A DNA stretch of 64,000 nucleotides, taken from assembly GCA_946893605.1 (NCBI GenBank), contig OX335598.1, positions 186,001-250,000 on the forward strand. The letters run 5' to 3'. Both the position numbers and the translations under genes were made by a program. This document shows positions 30,878 to 40,364 of the stretch, one piece after another. Numbering within the stretch: the first letter of the stretch is position 1; every line of letters starts with the position of its first letter. Source of the stretch: Candidatus Saccharimonadota bacterium (GTDB taxonomy: Bacteria > Patescibacteriota > Saccharimonadia > Saccharimonadales > Saccharimonadaceae). The notes under the pieces are model-generated. The model saw nothing but the letters and a program-made list of their open reading frames with translations, was not told where the DNA came from and made no database searches.

Positions 30878-30964
30878 GCCGCGGTGGCGGAATTGGTAGA
30901 CGCGCTAGACTCAAAATCTGGTGAGCAATAGCTCGTGCCGGTTCAAGTCCGGCCCGCGGTACCA
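30878..30964 (+). tRNA. tRNA-Leu (anticodon CAA)
   Basis: 87 nt with encoded CCA and a long variable arm as expected for Leu. Acceptor GCCGCGG pairs with CCGCGGT; anticodon arm CTAGA-CTCAAAA-TCTGG gives CAA. TACAAT at 30844-30849 is the likely -10. Confidence 0.95.
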
Positions 30965-30981
30965 GAGGCAGCTTCAAGTGA

Positions 30982-31008
30982 TAATCGTCCATTTTGGGCG
31001 ATTTTTTT
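30982..31008 (+). terminator. Terminator after tRNA-Leu
   Basis: ATCGTCC ATTTT GGGCGAT followed by a T run. Confidence 0.8.
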
Positions 31009-31085
31009 ATGCAAAGAAAACAGCCCGCAGAAAGGCACTAGCCGAGGCTTTATAGCCTTCTAGGCAAGAGTTTCTTCCTGCGGGC
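31009..31085 (-). terminator. Large branched terminator after the 23-aa peptide gene
   Basis: Outer stem GCCCGCAG/CTGCGGGC (31023-31030 with 31078-31085) encloses inner hairpins such as AGGCT ATAA AGCCT; TGTTTTCTTT follows on the minus strand. Confidence 0.65.
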
Positions 31086-31106
31086 TTTACAGCCCTCCTT
31101 TTCCAC

Positions 31107-31178
31107 CTAGTTTTGTCCCCCAAAAAGGAACAGCACAGCCAGGAACACGAAGAGGGCGCCCATGATAACAGTGAACAT
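31107..31178 (-). CDS. 23-residue hydrophobic membrane peptide
   Basis: A short frame MFTVIMGALFVFLAVLFLF plus GGQN, a single membrane span with almost no soluble part. A near-perfect ribosome site AAGGAGGTGA lies 5 nt before the ATG. A conventional promoter (TTGACA, 17 nt, TATTAT), a leader hairpin and a large terminator bracket it, so this is a self-contained transcription unit. Candidate roles include a small membrane regulator, a toxin of a type I pair or a subunit of an unseen complex; none can be shown. No antisense RNA promoter was evident. Confidence 0.65.
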   Translation of the reverse strand: MFTVIMGALFVFLAVLFLFGGQN

Positions 31179-31207
31179 AAAATCACCTCCTTAGAGAGAT
31201 GCTCTTC

Positions 31208-31290
31208 ACTCGCGACCAAGGGCTACTTTCGCCCTTTGACAAGTCGCGAAAGCTTGTTAGTATAATACAACTAATTGTGCGTAATGTCAA
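31208..31290 (-). promoter_or_regulatory. Promoter and hairpin leader of the 23-aa peptide
   Basis: TTGACA (31285-31290), 17-nt spacer, TATTAT (31262-31267). The roughly 77-nt leader folds as CGCGAC...GTCGCG around GGGC GAAAGTA GCCC. Confidence 0.7.
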
Positions 31291-31308
31291 GCGGATATTT
31301 ATGCGAGG

Positions 31309-32100
31309 CTACATTTTGCAGATAGCGGTACTGATTGCTGCCAGCGGCGCTTTCGGCGACCAGATCAAGTAGCTTGCGGCGCGGGCGCCGACGGTTCCCC
31401 GCCAAATTGCCATTGGTGCGTCCCATTTTTGGGTAACGACTTCTCCGCTGTGGGCGATTATTAAATTGTCGGCATGAAAAACGCAAATTGTTACGGGATA
31501 TGTGATGGTGAATTTGTGAAGCGCTTCAACGAGTTGCGACAATTGAATGCTGAACGTAATCATTTTTGGATAAAAAATTGCGCGGAATATTTTCTGAACT
31601 TGCGCCAGACTTGCTATGAAAACCACGTGCGGATTGTCCAAAATTTCCTGAAAACTATTCTGCACGAGGTCAATCGCATCTCGCGTCAGCACGACGGGAA
31701 TTTCTGACTTTTTGATCAATTCTTCGTAGACAATTGCCGTCTGACTATTTCGTCCAGCGTCGCCGCATAATAGTAATACGTCCGCCCATCTTTCCAGTGC
31801 CAAAGTTTCAGTGAGCGCTTCGTTTGCCAAACTTCCTGATTGGTTTGTCGGCGCGAATAAAACGTCGGTCATATTCGCGGGAACATTTTTTTTCAAGGCG
31901 TCAGGGAGTAAAACGCGAGCCTCGCCCACGCCAGCCCTGAGCGCCTCTTGATAGCTTTCTGCCACTGCCAAAAAGCCTAATTTGTTACCGCCGATGATTC
32001 CTAATTTTCCCGCTTGGTCGCGTCGTTCTGGCTTGTTCCATTCGACATCTGGAAAAAGTGGCTTTCCTGGTTCTTGTTTTTGCCAAAATTTCATATCCAT
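31309..32100 (-). CDS. NAD(P)H-hydrate dehydratase-like protein (divergent YjeF C-terminal domain)
   Basis: 263 residues with a ribokinase-like fold signature: GKLGIIGGNKLGFLAVAES early, LLLCGDAGRNSQT in the nucleotide region and VVLTRDAIDLV. The family repairs damaged NAD(P)H hydrates using ADP or ATP. Key late motifs are weaker than usual (the region after TICVFHADNLIIAHSG), so activity is uncertain. The ATG overlaps the stop of exonuclease III (TAATG), so they are translated together. Confidence 0.6.
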   Translation of the reverse strand: MDMKFWQKQEPGKPLFPDVEWNKPERRDQAGKLGIIGGNKLGFLAVAESYQEALRAGVGEARVLLPDALKKNVPANMTDVLFAPTNQSGSLANEALTETLALERWADVLLLCGDAGRNSQTAIVYEELIKKSEIPVVLTRDAIDLVQNSFQEILDNPHVVFIASLAQVQKIFRAIFYPKMITFSIQLSQLVEALHKFTITYPVTICVFHADNLIIAHSGEVVTQKWDAPMAIWRGTVGARAASYLIWSPKAPLAAISTAICKM

Positions 32101-32899
32101 TACAAATCTACCTCAATACTCACCGGACAATGATCGCTGCCCATTTGTTCTGGATGAATTTGCGGATTAGTAACACGATTTGCGATTTCACACGACGCTA
32201 GCCAATAGTCAATCCGCCAACCGACATTTCGCGCTCTGGCATTCGCCCAATGCGTCCACCAAGTGTACGCGCCAGTTTTTTCGGGGAAAACCGTCCGGAA
32301 AGTGTCTGTGAATCCAGCGTCCAAATAATTCTGGAAACCTTCCCTTTCTTCGTTGGTGAAGCCGTGTTTGCCGACGTTGGGTTTCGGATTTGCCAAGTCA
32401 ATTTCCTGGTGCGCCACGTTCATATCGCCGCAATAAAGGACTGGCTTTGACAATTCCAATTCTTCCAGATAAGCCAACACTGCCGCGCTCCCATTTTTAT
32501 GTCGCAAATCCAATCGGCTCAAATCCCCTTTTGAGTTCGGAGTGTAACAATTGACGACCCAAAAATCGTCAAATTCGGCGGTGATAATTCGTCCTTCGTC
32601 GGCTGGATTGCCGTATTCGTCGCCCGTTAAATCAAATTGCTCAATGATGTTCGGCGGAAAACCGTCGCGCCAGCTTAAGGGTGGAATTTTTGAGAAAATC
32701 GCCGTGCCGGAATAGCCTTTTTGGCAGCGGAATAGAAATGCTCGTGATAATTTGGCAGGTCAATTTCAACTTGATCTCTGGCGGCCTTAGTTTCCTGCAG
32801 ACACAGAATATCTGGATTGTACGTGTTGATAAACTTCGCGAATTCACCTTTATTGATGACCGCACGAATGCCGTTTACATTCCAAGAGAAAAGCTTCAT
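32100..32899 (-). CDS. xth: Exonuclease III-type AP endonuclease (one frame break)
   Basis: About 266 residues after repair. Motifs in order: SWNVNGIRA, CLQETKA, CYTPNS, GDMNVAHQEIDL, GWRIDYWL and GSDHCPV, the complete metal and catalytic set of the EEP nuclease family, which cuts DNA at abasic sites and trims 3' ends. One A is missing at the T run 32718-32722; repair turns AAKKAIPARR into AAKKGYSGTAIFSKIPP. TATAAT lies 6 nt before the ATG. Confidence 0.93.
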
Positions 32900-32935
32900 A
32901 ATTTTATTATACCGTGATGATATAATTTAATGAAT
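32900..32935. promoter_or_regulatory. Compact divergent promoter (xth / hydrolase)
   Basis: Minus-strand TATAAT at 32906-32911 is 6 nt from the xth ATG; plus-strand TATAAT at 32921-32926 is 9 nt from the ATG at 32936. The two -10 boxes are only 9 nt apart, so each lies inside the other's polymerase footprint. Confidence 0.7.
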
Positions 32936-33739
32936 ATGCTACCAATGTACGATAAGTTTTTGGGCGAAATATCAAGCGGCTTTATGGACGTCGGAGGTAT
33001 AAAAACTGCTTATTATTTTTATCAAGGCGGCTCAGATAAAACTATTTTGCTAATTCATGGCATTGGTGGCGATTTTCACGGGATGATTCCGCTGGCTTAT
33101 CACCTGAAAAATGACGCGAATTTGGTGTTTGTTGATTTGCCTTCTCACGGCAGAAGTCAATTGATAAAAAATATGAAAATGAGCGACGTTGAAAATTGGG
33201 CGATGAATTTGATGTCGGCTTTTGGCGGTAAAGGCGTGTCAATTGACGAGGTTGTTGCTCATTCGCTTGGATGTTTGGCGGCAAATAAGATGCGATGCCG
33301 GAAAATTTGGTACATCAGTCCTCCGATGAAAACTTCGATTATATCGAGAATTTCCTCGTCGTTCTTTTACCGCACTCGTCGGGTGAATCAATATATTTAT
33401 TTGAACTATTATTTTTCGGTGTTTCGTGGGCTGTGCTTGGTGAATAATAGACGGAAAAACACAGTGGATTTGATACGGTGGCTGACGAAAAATACGCAAG
33501 TAACGCGGCAGCAATATTTGGAACAATCGAAAATTGCGCGGGACATTTCTCGGGGCAATAAAATTATTATTTCTGAGCGTGAATTTACGGGATTGATAGT
33601 TGGGCGACGGGACAAGATTTCGCTTCCTGTGAATGTCGCAGATGGCGTAAAAATTGATAAATTTGTGGAGATTGATACGGGACATTTGTCGGTATTGGAT
33701 AGTCCAGAACTGGTTGCTGAATTGATATTGGCGGAATAA
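32936..33739 (+). CDS. Alpha/beta-hydrolase
   Basis: 267 residues from ATG 32936; an ATG at 32930 exists but lies only 3 nt after the -10 box, before any possible transcript start. ILLIHGIGGDFHGM forms the oxyanion region, VDLPSHGRS follows, and the nucleophile elbow is VAHSLGCLA. A late acid and His (DTGHLSVLDSP) complete the triad. Substrate unknown. It precedes two glycosyltransferases, perhaps all concerned with lipids or the envelope. Confidence 0.8.
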   Translation: MLPMYDKFLGEISSGFMDVGGIKTAYYFYQGGSDKTILLIHGIGGDFHGMIPLAYHLKNDANLVFVDLPSHGRSQLIKNMKMSDVENWAMNLMSAFGGKGVSIDEVVAHSLGCLAANKMRCRKIWYISPPMKTSIISRISSSFFYRTRRVNQYIYLNYYFSVFRGLCLVNNRRKNTVDLIRWLTKNTQVTRQQYLEQSKIARDISRGNKIIISEREFTGLIVGRRDKISLPVNVADGVKIDKFVEIDTGHLSVLDSPELVAELILAE

Positions 33740-33759
33740 TTATTTGCTATACTGTAGGT

Positions 33760-34785
33760 ATGAGTAAGAAAGACGATAAAAAACTAATTGTTGATATGAT
33801 TTCTGAGAGCGAATTCACTGTTCAGGGTCATGGTGTGCATACGGCCTTTGTAGAGATGACAAATGCGCTTAAAGATCGTAATGATATTGATATTGCGGTG
33901 AATAAGGCTCGGTTAGATGCGGATATAGTCCATGCGCAAACTACCGGACTGTATTCGATGAAAAAAATGCGTCAATCTGGCGGAAAGAAGGTCGTGTCTG
34001 CTCATGTTGTACCAGCTTCTTTTATAGGTAGTATTAAGGGCGCGAAGTTACTAGAGCCACTTGCTCGCGCGTATTTACGATGGTTTTACAATAAAGCTGA
34101 CTTGGTCTTAGCGGTATCTGATTATACAAAGAATGAACTGGAAAAAATTGGTGTCAAGAAGCCAATTTCTGTACTATATAACACTATAGATACGGCAAAA
34201 TATGCCAATTCACTGGCGAAGAAGAAATCTGCTAGACAAAAGCTTGGCATTAGCAATGATGCTTTTGTGGTCGTTGGAAGTGGTCAAGTGCAGCCACGTA
34301 AGCGTGTCGATATGTTTTTTAATATGGCAGAAAAGATGCCTGATGTGGAGTTTGTATGGGTCGGCGGCGTGCCGTTTGGAGTGATTGCGGCTGAGAATGG
34401 TGCTATGCAAAGAATGATGAATAATCCGCCAAAGAATTTGAAATTTACTGGTGTGATACCACTCGATGAGGTTGCTGACTATTACCGTGCGGCCGATGTA
34501 TTTGTATTGCCGAGCGAGCAGGAAACCTTCGGTTTGGTTGTTGTCGAGGCCGCTGCCGCAGGATTACCTGTTGTCTTGCGAGATATTTCTGATTATGACA
34601 CAACATTTAGAGATGGGGCGGTAATGGCTTCGTCTGATGGTGACTTTGTGAATCAAGTAGATAAACTGAGGCGAAATAAGAAATTTTATAGCCAACAATG
34701 CCGATTAGCAGAAAAGATTGCCAAACGTTTTGATAGCAGTGCTGGCGCTGAGCGATTGGTTGAATTTTATCGATCACTGATATAA
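33760..34785 (+). CDS. Glycosyltransferase family 4
   Basis: 341 residues, GT-B fold. C-terminal donor site with LPSEQETFGLVVVEAAAAG (EX7E motif) and GSGQVQPRKRVDMFF. No membrane segments. Possibly makes glycolipids together with the next gene, as paired GT4 enzymes do in wall-poor Gram-positives; this is inference. TGCTATACT ends 6 nt before the ATG. Confidence 0.86.
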   Translation: MSKKDDKKLIVDMISESEFTVQGHGVHTAFVEMTNALKDRNDIDIAVNKARLDADIVHAQTTGLYSMKKMRQSGGKKVVSAHVVPASFIGSIKGAKLLEPLARAYLRWFYNKADLVLAVSDYTKNELEKIGVKKPISVLYNTIDTAKYANSLAKKKSARQKLGISNDAFVVVGSGQVQPRKRVDMFFNMAEKMPDVEFVWVGGVPFGVIAAENGAMQRMMNNPPKNLKFTGVIPLDEVADYYRAADVFVLPSEQETFGLVVVEAAAAGLPVVLRDISDYDTTFRDGAVMASSDGDFVNQVDKLRRNKKFYSQQCRLAEKIAKRFDSSAGAERLVEFYRSLI

Positions 34786-34804
34786 ATGGTATAATGGGGC
34801 TATT

Positions 34805-36103
34805 ATGAGGATAGGACTTTTTACGGACAGCTACAGACCGTCCATTAACGGTATCGTTTACGTTGTTGAATCACTAAAGCGCGAGCTGGAAGCTTTGGGG
34901 CATGAGGTCTATGTCTTTTGTCCAGCAAAGTCTATTAGTCCGTCCAAGCAAGCCGAACTCCTTCACGAAGATGAGAATAGTCGAATAATTCGTTTCCGCT
35001 CAATTACGGGCGCGTTCTTTGACGATTACGACACGTCGGTGTTTTTTCCTCCTGTGGTGCAGCGCCAAATTGCTAATATGCATCTGGACGTTGTTCATAT
35101 TTTTACGCCGTCGCAAATTGGGCTATTGGGTGTGAAGGCGGCGAAGAAAAATAATATTCCTTTGATTATCCAGCATTGTACGGATCTATATGAGTTCGTC
35201 GATCATTATCCTGCGGTTTTGCCAGGAGTTTTGGCGTTGGCGGGAGTGGTTTTTCCATTGTCGGTAAAATTGAATGGACAGGATTTGCTGGAAGTCGCCA
35301 AATTATATCGTCCGCGTAATGGCGTAACGAAATGGAATAAAGATATTATTGAGCGCGTCATAACTATTTTATATAGCAAGGCGGATGCGGTGATTGCCCT
35401 GTCGCGTAAAAGCCGCGATCAATTGGAATCTTGGCAGACCGAAGATTACACCTACGACGTTACTTTAATGCCAAACGGCGTGAATGCTCTTCCGCGGGCG
35501 AGCGCGAAACGAGTTGCGGAATTTCGCGAGCAATGGGGTCTTGACGAAAAAGATGAAGTGTTTGGCTTTGTGGGGCGCTTGGGCGAGGAAAAGAATTTGC
35601 CAATTTTGATTCAGGCGTTTAGTGAGTTTATTGCCGAAGCCCGTCCGAAATCAAAGCTGCTGTTTGTCGGCGATTTTGAATATCGAAAAACTTTGGAAAA
35701 AATGGCAGCCGAGACGGATTTTGCGGATAGGATTATATTTACTGGCGCTATGCCACGAGAAGATTTGGGTGTGGCGTATAAAGTGATGAACGTGTTTACT
35801 TTTCCTTCGCTTAAAGATACGCAGGGCTGGGTTCTTCACGAAGCCGCTCACGCTGGAAAGCCGATTGTTATTATTGACAAGGAAGTTTCAGAGGTCGTGA
35901 AGGATGGAGTTAATGGCTATTTTGCGGAAAATAATCCAGAAAGTGTCGCGGAAAAAGTAATTGCAATTCTAAAAAGTCCGAAAAAACAAGCAGAGTTTAG
36001 CGCTGAAAGTAAGAAGCTGGCCAATAAATTCACGGAGCGCAGTCAAGTGAAGAAACTTGAAAAGCTTTATGAAAATCTAATTAAAGCGTGCGAAAATCAA
36101 TAA
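34805..36103 (+). CDS. Glycosyltransferase family 4 (glycolipid synthase type)
   Basis: 432 residues. The N-terminus RIGLFTDSYRPSINGIVYVV and VHIFTPSQIGLLGVKAAKK match GT4 enzymes of the 1,2-diacylglycerol 3-glucosyltransferase group; the donor site is GFVGRLGEEKN and FPSLKDTQGWVLHEAAHAG. Starts 20 nt after the previous gene but with its own TATAAT 9 nt before the ATG, so it can be expressed alone. Acceptor lipid is inferred from family only. Confidence 0.86.
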   Translation: MRIGLFTDSYRPSINGIVYVVESLKRELEALGHEVYVFCPAKSISPSKQAELLHEDENSRIIRFRSITGAFFDDYDTSVFFPPVVQRQIANMHLDVVHIFTPSQIGLLGVKAAKKNNIPLIIQHCTDLYEFVDHYPAVLPGVLALAGVVFPLSVKLNGQDLLEVAKLYRPRNGVTKWNKDIIERVITILYSKADAVIALSRKSRDQLESWQTEDYTYDVTLMPNGVNALPRASAKRVAEFREQWGLDEKDEVFGFVGRLGEEKNLPILIQAFSEFIAEARPKSKLLFVGDFEYRKTLEKMAAETDFADRIIFTGAMPREDLGVAYKVMNVFTFPSLKDTQGWVLHEAAHAGKPIVIIDKEVSEVVKDGVNGYFAENNPESVAEKVIAILKSPKKQAEFSAESKKLANKFTERSQVKKLEKLYENLIKACENQ

Positions 36104-36132
36104 ATTCTGAGCCTGGTTCGTAGTCGATGCGA

Positions 36133-36608
36133 TTATCTATTAGAGATGAGTCGCCTGGTTTCCCTATCTTGGTCGCGGCGTTTGATGGTTTGGCGCTTGT
36201 CGTAATTTTTCTTACCTTTTCCGAGCGCAATTACAACTTTAATAAACTTTCCATTGGTCAATAATTTGGTCGGGACAATTGTCATTCCCTGTTTTTGGCT
36301 TCTGTAAAATTGGACAATTGCTTTTTACTTATCAATAATTTCCGCGCTGAAGTATCGACTGAGCGGCTATTTGCTTCTCCGCGAACGTTTAATCGCAGTG
36401 AAAAGCTGGCGTTATTTAGCCACAATTCGCCATTTCTTAAGCTAACAAATGAGCCTTTAAGCTGGACGTGACCTTCTCTGGCGGCTCGTACTTCCATTCC
36501 AGTTAAAACCAAGCCGGCTACAATTTCTTCGCCAAGTTCATAATCAAACCGTGCGCGACGATTGACAATATTCTGTGTGGCTGGTTTTTTAGCTTTTGGC
36601 TTTGACAT
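36133..36608 (-). CDS. smpB: SsrA-binding protein SmpB (one frame break)
   Basis: About 158 residues after repair, the normal length. SmpB brings tmRNA to stalled ribosomes. FDYELGEEIVAGLVLTGMEV and GSFVSLRNGELWLNNA are the core blocks. One A is missing in the T run 36292-36296; repair gives EAKKQGMTIVPTKLL and then GKGKKNYDKRQTIKRRD, the conserved basic tail, ending at TAA 36133. TATAAT is 7 nt upstream. The matching tmRNA gene was not found in the window. Confidence 0.94.
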
Positions 36609-36697
36609 GGATTATATTATAGCAAAACTTAATGCGACAGTATATTTAGGCTAGTTTGGTGCGGCTGAAATATGACTTATGTTACAATATCTCAAGC

Positions 36698-38355
36698 ATG
36701 ATAGCCGACATTCACATTACTGAGAAAAGTTTTGGCGATAAGACGTTGATGAAAGACGTCAAGTTCAGCGTGGACGACGGCGAGAAAGTTGGTGTGGTTG
36801 GTCGTAACGGTGTTGGCAAGTCGACGCTGTTTGGAATATTGAGCGGAAAAGATACTGATTATACTGGCGAGGTTATTTTTCGGCGCGGCATTACGGTTGT
36901 GACTACAGCTCAGGAACATCACGGTTTGGGCGAGCAAACGGTCATGAAGTATATTCTTGGTGGACTTCCAGAATATTCCAAGCTAAAGAAAATTATCGAT
37001 GAATATCCGCTGACTATGGGCGACAATATGCGAAAAATTGAGGAATATACGCAAGCTTTGGAGCGATTTGATCAAAAAGGATTTTATCAAATTGAAGAAA
37101 AAATTGATCGCGAGCTGAGCAATTTTCAATTAGACGGTTATGGCAATCGGCGGATTTCTTCCCTGTCTGGCGGGCAAAAAAGATTAGTTGAGATTGTTAA
37201 AATTATGCATTCGGAGGCGCATTTGGCGCTGATTGACGAGCCAACAAACCACATGGATTACGTTGCGAAACAGCAGTTTATCGACTGGATGAATTCGCAG
37301 CCGCATCAAGCGATGCTAATCATTACGCATGACCGCGATGTACTTGGGCAAGTTGATCGAATAGTTGAGATTAAGGACGGACAAGCCGTGAGCTACCGCG
37401 GAAATTACGACGCGTATTTGAAGCAGAACGCTCAAGCCACAACAGCTGGAATGAATAATTTTGAGCAGATTGAGAAGCGAATTGTTAACCTGAAGCAAAA
37501 AGTTTTGGACTATCAAAGACTTAAGGAAAAGTCGCGTAATCCTGGCACGATTCAGAAATTTAAGCGCTTGGAGAATGAAGCGCGAACGGAGCTGGCGGAA
37601 TTGTCGGAAATGGAAAAGCCGACGTTTTGGATTGACAAGGAATCCGTTGGTCAATTGGATTATAAATCCGCCGAGCGTTATGGAAAATTCAAGTCGCGTA
37701 ATATTCGCTTGAGTATGAAAGACGCATCCAGTCGCAGTCAGCACGTATTGGTTCGCGCGGAAAATGTGGCGGTTGGGATTGGTGAGCGGATATTGTTTGA
37801 AGATGTGAATATTGATCTGCGTGAAGGTGAAGCGATCGAAATTAGAGGTCGCAATGGCGCTGGTAAGACTACGTTGATTCGGATGATTCTGGCGGCGGGC
37901 AAGAGTTTTGATGGCGGTCCTGTTCTTTATTCTGGCGATATTTTCCTTGATCCGCAGGTTCGAATTGGCGTTTACGAGCAAGAAATTGACGAGCGATATC
38001 TGTCTGATCCGTTAGAAAAAGCGATTGAAAAATTGTATATGAGTCGTGATTTGTCAATTTCTGATACGAAAATTCGGCAACTTTTGGCTGACTATTTGTT
38101 CACGGACGCTGATCGAATGACGCCGCTGGCTCGCTTGTCTGGCGGTCAAAAGGCGCGTTTTCAGATTATTGCTATGCTGGCGAATGACCCACAACTGCTT
38201 ATCCTAGACGAGCCGACGAATCACTTGGATTTGCGAGTATTGAAGAGTTGGAAACGGCGTTGGCCAAATATTCCGGCGCGATTCTTTACGTCAGCCACGA
38301 TAATTATTTCCGCGAAAAACTTGGCGGAAAAGTTGTGCAAATTGGCGCAGAATAA
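36698..38355 (+). CDS. ABC-F family ATPase, ribosome-associated type (one frame break)
   Basis: About 552 residues with two ABC domains: Walker A VGRNGVGKST and IRGRNGAGKTT, signatures SSLSGGQKR and ARLSGGQKAR, Walker B LIDEPTNHMD and LILDEPTNHLD. No membrane part, so a translation factor rather than a transporter. Start ATG 36698 chosen because TACAAT is 9 nt upstream; the longer frame from 36656 crosses that promoter. One G is missing near 38233: HLDLASIEELETALAKYSG follows on repair, ending at 38355. Confidence 0.9.
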
Positions 38356-38404
38356 AAATTTTCCGCCAGAATTTGACGGAAAATCTTGAATCGTTTTAAG
38401 AAAA

Positions 38405-38692
38405 TTAGTCGGACAATAAGCCGTTTTTTCGTAGCAAATCTTGTAGTTTCGGGCGATCAAAACCAAGCACTAATTCCCCGTTAATATCCGTTACTGGCAC
38501 GCCTTGGAAATTGCCACCATTTTTATTTAGCAATTCCTCTTTTGCGCCAGGATCAGCCTCGATATCTTTGGAAACAAAATCAATTCCCAGCTTCTTCAGC
38601 CATTCCATTTCCGTGTGGCAAAACGCGCACCAGCCAGTGTTGTACACGACAACTTTTGTGTCTTGATGGTTGTTCGTTGTGTCTTCGCTCAT
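38405..38692 (-). CDS. Glutaredoxin-like protein
   Basis: 95 residues, thioredoxin fold, with the redox pair C22/C25 in NTGWCAFCHTEMEWLKK and the cis-Pro region GVPVTDING. Reduces disulfides or glutathione adducts. The N-terminal 10 residues are an acidic extension. Confidence 0.88.
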   Translation of the reverse strand: MSEDTTNNHQDTKVVVYNTGWCAFCHTEMEWLKKLGIDFVSKDIEADPGAKEELLNKNGGNFQGVPVTDINGELVLGFDRPKLQDLLRKNGLLSD

Positions 38693-38740
38693 ATATTCCC
38701 CTATTTAATAACACTTCCAATTATAACATAACGGTTACGT

Positions 38741-38965
38741 CTATTTAGAATTCTTCGACGTCAAATGCCAATTTTTGCACCATTCGCAGTGATATATATC
38801 AATCGACAAATTCGGGTTTGCTAATTCTTGGATTTCTGCTGCTTGGCGGGCTTTTATCTCTGTTGAGAAGCGGCGTTTTTTCTGGCAATTAGCCAACCCT
38901 GAAATTGACATCAATGATGTTTTTTGGGTTTTTTGACTATTTTTTGAATAATTTCGTCGTGGCAT
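38741..38965 (-). CDS. Small zinc-ribbon-like protein, 74 aa
   Basis: Basic N-terminus (30 residues), a helical middle and a C-terminal IYHCEWCKNWHLTSK with C60, C63 and H67, a half zinc site as seen in short ribbon proteins. A TATACT box precedes the ATG by about 11 nt. Function unknown. Confidence 0.6.
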   Translation of the reverse strand: MPRRNYSKNSQKTQKTSLMSISGLANCQKKRRFSTEIKARQAAEIQELANPNLSIDIYHCEWCKNWHLTSKNSK

Positions 38966-39004
38966 CTTGCAAAATAGTATAACAGATTGATATAGTGGAA
39001 AGTA

Positions 39005-39265
39005 ATGGTAAAAGAAACTGACATTTCGGCTAATAATACAGGCGATTCTGGCGCGATGATGATTTTGGCAAGGACGATGATTGGTACAATGTGGCGAATG
39101 TTTTTGCCGACAATTGGTTTGACTTTGTTGGGATTGTGGCTGGATAATGTCAGTGGAGTGAAGATGAGATGGTTGCTTGCTGGGGTTATTTCTGGCGCGA
39201 TTATCTCAGTGATTCTCGTAGCTTTGCAAATTGCTAAAATTAAACAGCAGGAGTTGAAAAAATGA
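39005..39265 (+). CDS. atpI: ATP synthase assembly protein AtpI/AtpZ-like
   Basis: 86 residues with two hydrophobic segments (about 30-48 and 55-75). Position at the head of the atp operon, and its small two-span form, identify it as the AtpI/AtpZ type that helps c-ring assembly or Mg uptake. TATAGT ends 8 nt before the ATG, so the whole operon may start leaderless. Its TGA overlaps the atpB ATG. Confidence 0.8.
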   Translation: MVKETDISANNTGDSGAMMILARTMIGTMWRMFLPTIGLTLLGLWLDNVSGVKMRWLLAGVISGAIISVILVALQIAKIKQQELKK

Positions 39266-40099
39266 TCGATTATATGGCAAGCGCTGGTCCGCATATTTCA
39301 GTAAAGGTTGACGAAGTTCTCAATATTGCTGGCGTATCTATTACGAATTCACACTTGATGGGATTCTTGGGATTGGATCGTACTGGTGTGGGCAATGTTC
39401 CGTACTCGTGCGGCGGTTTTAGGTAAAAAGAAACATAATTTCATCACAAGGCTAATTCAGTGGACGTTCGACGGACTTTATAATACAGTTTGCCAAGTTA
39501 TTCCAGACCAAAAATGGGCGCGTAAAGTTGCTCCGCTCTGTATTACGTTGTTTTTCTTTATCGTTGCGCAGTACTGGCTGGGACTTTTACCGATCGTTGG
39601 TCCAATTACAATTGGCGAGCATCACACTCCGCTGTTCCGCGGTGGTGTGGCGGATCTTAATATGACTTTTGGCTTGGCAATTGTGACGATTGTCGCAGCT
39701 CAGATTTACGCGTTTAAGTACTTGGGATTTAAGGGCAATTTGGGGCGATATTTCGTCAACCCGTTACGTGATCCAATTATGTCATTTGTCGGCATCCTGG
39801 AATTAGTGGCTGAATTTTCGCGAATGCTGGGACTTAGTTTCCGTCTATTTGGTAATGTTTTGGCTGGCGAAATTCTCTTGGCAATTATCGCTTACATGAC
39901 GAAGTTTTTGTCACCTGTGGCTCTGCAACCGTTCTATTTCTTTGAGTTGTTTATTGGCGGTATTCAGGCGTATATTTTCTTTATGCTATCAACTGTGTTT
40001 ATTTCCCTGGGGCTGGCTCACCACGATTCGCACGAGCCAATTGATGAAGTTCACTCCTCTGTTGAAACTAATAAATTAGCGACATCAGATAGTGATTAA
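39262..40099 (+). CDS. atpB: ATP synthase F0 subunit a (one frame break)
   Basis: About 278 residues after repair. The conserved helix with the essential Arg is RMLGLSFRLFGNVLAGE (residues about 190-206), which faces the c-ring. The extra base near 39376 (GGATTGGATC) interrupts the first span; removing one G restores GFLGLIVLVWAMFRTRAAV. The ATG at 39262 overlaps the atpI stop (ATGA). Confidence 0.93.
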
Positions 40100-40135
40100 A
40101 TTAGGTAATAATTAATTAAAAGGAGAATATTAACC

Positions 40136-40348
40136 ATGGAAGCATTAGCATTCACACTTACCTACGCAATCCCTGCAGCATTTGCAGCAATCGGCGCTGC
40201 AATCGTTGGCGCAGCAGCTATGAACGCTGCTGGTCGTAACCCAGAAAAAATCAACGACCTACGCACAATGATGATCTTGGGTATTTCATTCATCGACGCT
40301 ATTGCTATTATCGGTTTCGTTGCAGCAATCGTCGGCAAAGTTATGTAG
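40136..40348 (+). CDS. atpE: ATP synthase F0 subunit c
   Basis: 70 residues, two membrane helices with the polar loop GRNPEKIND. The ion-binding carboxylate is an Asp in GISFIDAIAIIGF; the sodium-binding residue set (Q, ES) is not evident, so proton coupling is more likely. AAAAGGAG precedes the ATG, the strong ribosome site expected for a multi-copy subunit. Confidence 0.95.
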   Translation: MEALAFTLTYAIPAAFAAIGAAIVGAAAMNAAGRNPEKINDLRTMMILGISFIDAIAIIGFVAAIVGKVM

Positions 40349-40364
40349 TTTTCGGGAGTAAATT

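Noticed and set aside
31007-31219. 70-codon minus-strand frame over the small peptide
   Set aside because: It starts upstream of the ribosome site and runs through the terminator; the 23-codon frame has the correctly spaced AGGAGG.
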